Positions 63,279 through 64,000 of a stretch of 64,000 nt of DNA are shown here, piece by piece; positions within the stretch are counted from its first letter, which is position 1; each line of letters starts with the position of its first letter. A program made the translations under genes and the position numbers. The stretch is from contig WFSL01000010.1 of the NCBI GenBank assembly GCA_015486015.1, forward strand, positions 1-64,000. Reading direction: 5' to 3'. The stretch is from Aquificota bacterium (lineage in GTDB: Bacteria > Thermosulfidibacterota > Thermosulfidibacteria > Thermosulfidibacterales > B14-G1). The notes below the pieces were generated by a model. That model did not search any database and was not told the origin of the DNA. It saw only the letters and a program-made list of their open reading frames with translations.

Positions 63279-64000
63279 TCAGAGTACCATATTTAGTATG
63301 CGCTTTGCCTTCTCTACTACATCGAGCGCATTTTTGCCCAGTATCCTGATCATGGGCTCCTTGCCCACATCCCCTCTGTCATAGATGATGTCGGGGACCC
63401 TGCCCAGTTTTGTGCAAACCTGAGCCACCCCCCACTCCAGTGTGGAGCCTTCCCGTGCCTTAATCTGAGGGGGTTCATCGCCCCTTGAGAAGGAGGAGAC
63501 ATCAAATGTGGAGGTCTTCAAAAGCTTTATCCATCCCTCTTCAAATCTGACATTCATGGCTGCCCGCATGGACGGATCGGTTTTCATAGCCGTGAGTACA
63601 ATGTTAGCCACATGGTGAGAGGCGCCGAACGAAGGACATCCTGCCGCCCTCAATCCCTCCCCCCACCTCACGATCCTCCCCTTTACCCCAGCCACATCCT
63701 GGTGGTTGCGGGCCAAAGGGATGGCCTCACATAGGTTGATTTGTACCTCAGGTACCAGGATCCCCCCCTTGCTTAGGGCCTCTAACTCCTCCACTGCCCT
63801 ACCTACCCGCTCTAAGACACTGCACCTCTCACGTTCCCTCTCTCCTATCACCAGAGGGTTGGCAGGGATGGCCCCATGTCCTACCTTGTAAGATCCCAAT
63901 AGATACATTTCCATCAGACTTATGGTTTCCTTACAGGCTGTGGGCACCTCCAGCCCTTGAGCCAGCATCACTGCAAGAGTGGAGGCAAAGGCACAGCCTG
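63279..64000 (-). CDS. thiDN: Bifunctional HMP(P) kinase / thiamine-phosphate synthase (ThiD-ThiN), partial
   Basis: The frame runs to the right edge, so the N-terminus is missing; about 240 codons are seen. The first part reads 'GCAFASTLAVMLAQGLEVPTA', the C-terminal end of ThiD (pattern GCTLASAIA..LAQG). After a linker comes a ThiN domain: 'FGASHHVANIVLTAMKTDPSMRAAMNVRFEEG', 'TFDVSSFSRGDEPPQIKAREGSTLEWGV' and 'RVPDIIYDRGDVGKEPMIRILG'. ThiN replaces ThiE in archaea and some thermophilic bacteria, coupling HMP-PP and thiazole phosphate. An ATG at 63968 is internal, not the start. The gene is convergent with uppS, 2 bases apart. Confidence 0.85.
   Translation of the reverse strand, partial: GCAFASTLAVMLAQGLEVPTACKETISLMEMYLLGSYKVGHGAIPANPLVIGERERERCSVLERVGRAVEELEALSKGGILVPEVQINLCEAIPLARNHQDVAGVKGRIVRWGEGLRAAGCPSFGASHHVANIVLTAMKTDPSMRAAMNVRFEEGWIKLLKTSTFDVSSFSRGDEPPQIKAREGSTLEWGVAQVCTKLGRVPDIIYDRGDVGKEPMIRILGKNALDVVEKAKRILNMVL

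Overview
The window is a gene-dense piece of a bacterial chromosome from a Gram-negative organism. Evidence for an outer membrane is the TolC-type channel, an alginate-export-type porin, a lipoprotein adaptor and an AsmA-like protein. Several genes point to a thermophile with anaerobic respiratory metabolism, perhaps in or near Desulfobacterota/Thermodesulfobacteria. They are a branched-chain polyamine synthase (BpsA/DUF43), inositol-phosphate synthase, the futalosine menaquinone pathway (mqnE-mqnA-mqnC), a DUF39 homocysteine-biosynthesis protein, a ThiD-ThiN fusion, a seven-haem cytochrome c with a cytochrome b partner, and ATP-type PEP carboxykinase. The lineage is inference; no rRNA gene is present. 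Most of the window is moderately GC-rich with many GTG/TTG starts and overlapping genes. Two stretches are visibly AT-richer: positions 1-1,280 and about 53,650-54,900.

Layout. 1-1,214 (-): an AsmA-like protein running off the left edge. 1.5-4.2 kb: DedA, a radical SAM/SPASM protein and a Ca2+/cation antiporter. 4.25-15.36 kb (+): dnaX-ybaB-recR, an unusual thiolase-OB fusion lacking the usual nucleophilic Cys, then yceD-rpmF-plsX-fabH-fabK-fabD-fabG-acpP-fabF, which is a complete type II fatty-acid initiation and elongation set except fabZ. 15.4-18.4 kb (-): a four-gene operon of an APH-like kinase, a P-loop kinase, UspA and BpsA. 18.6-26.6 kb (+): ino1, DUF39 and a MacAB/TolC-like export system with two permeases. 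26.6-28.7 kb: a tandem repeat, tRNA-Ala(GGC) and two uncharacterised genes. 28.8-32.4 kb (+): cstA, a small protein, a Cys-free ArsA/Get3-type ATPase and a membrane-anchored protein, with overlapping reading frames. 32.4-36.4 kb (-): xthA, then the operon arsR-fmdE-tauE/safE-porin behind a promoter that carries a palindromic operator. 36.5-39.4 kb (+): thiL, an FMN-binding-like protein and htrA. 39.4-44.1 kb: a second copy of the tandem repeat, an unknown gene, an RNA m5C methyltransferase and mqnE-mqnA-mqnC. 44.0-52.9 kb (-): pckA, uspA, a SpoU methyltransferase, an amidohydrolase, a three-PAS hybrid kinase, then DUF1614-pfkB-fbaB. 53.0-54.8 kb (+): cytochrome c/b pair. 54.9-63.3 kb (+): cysS, an aminotransferase, SAM hydrolase (DUF62), prfB with a +1 programmed frameshift, rpsB-tsf-pyrH-frr, a 56-residue ferredoxin and uppS. 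63.3-64.0 kb (-): a ThiD-ThiN fusion cut by the right edge.

How the parts fit. The window couples lipid synthesis, central carbon metabolism (PEP carboxykinase, FBP aldolase, 1-phosphofructokinase-type kinase) and a menaquinone-based electron chain to a core translation cluster. The best candidates for undescribed biology are the cstA-orf93-arsA-orf212 cluster, the ArsR-controlled fmdE-tauE-porin operon, the Cys-to-Ser thiolase fusion inside the core recR/fab cluster, and a 27-bp core repeat present as a tandem pair at two loci, each pair with its own locus-specific spacer.
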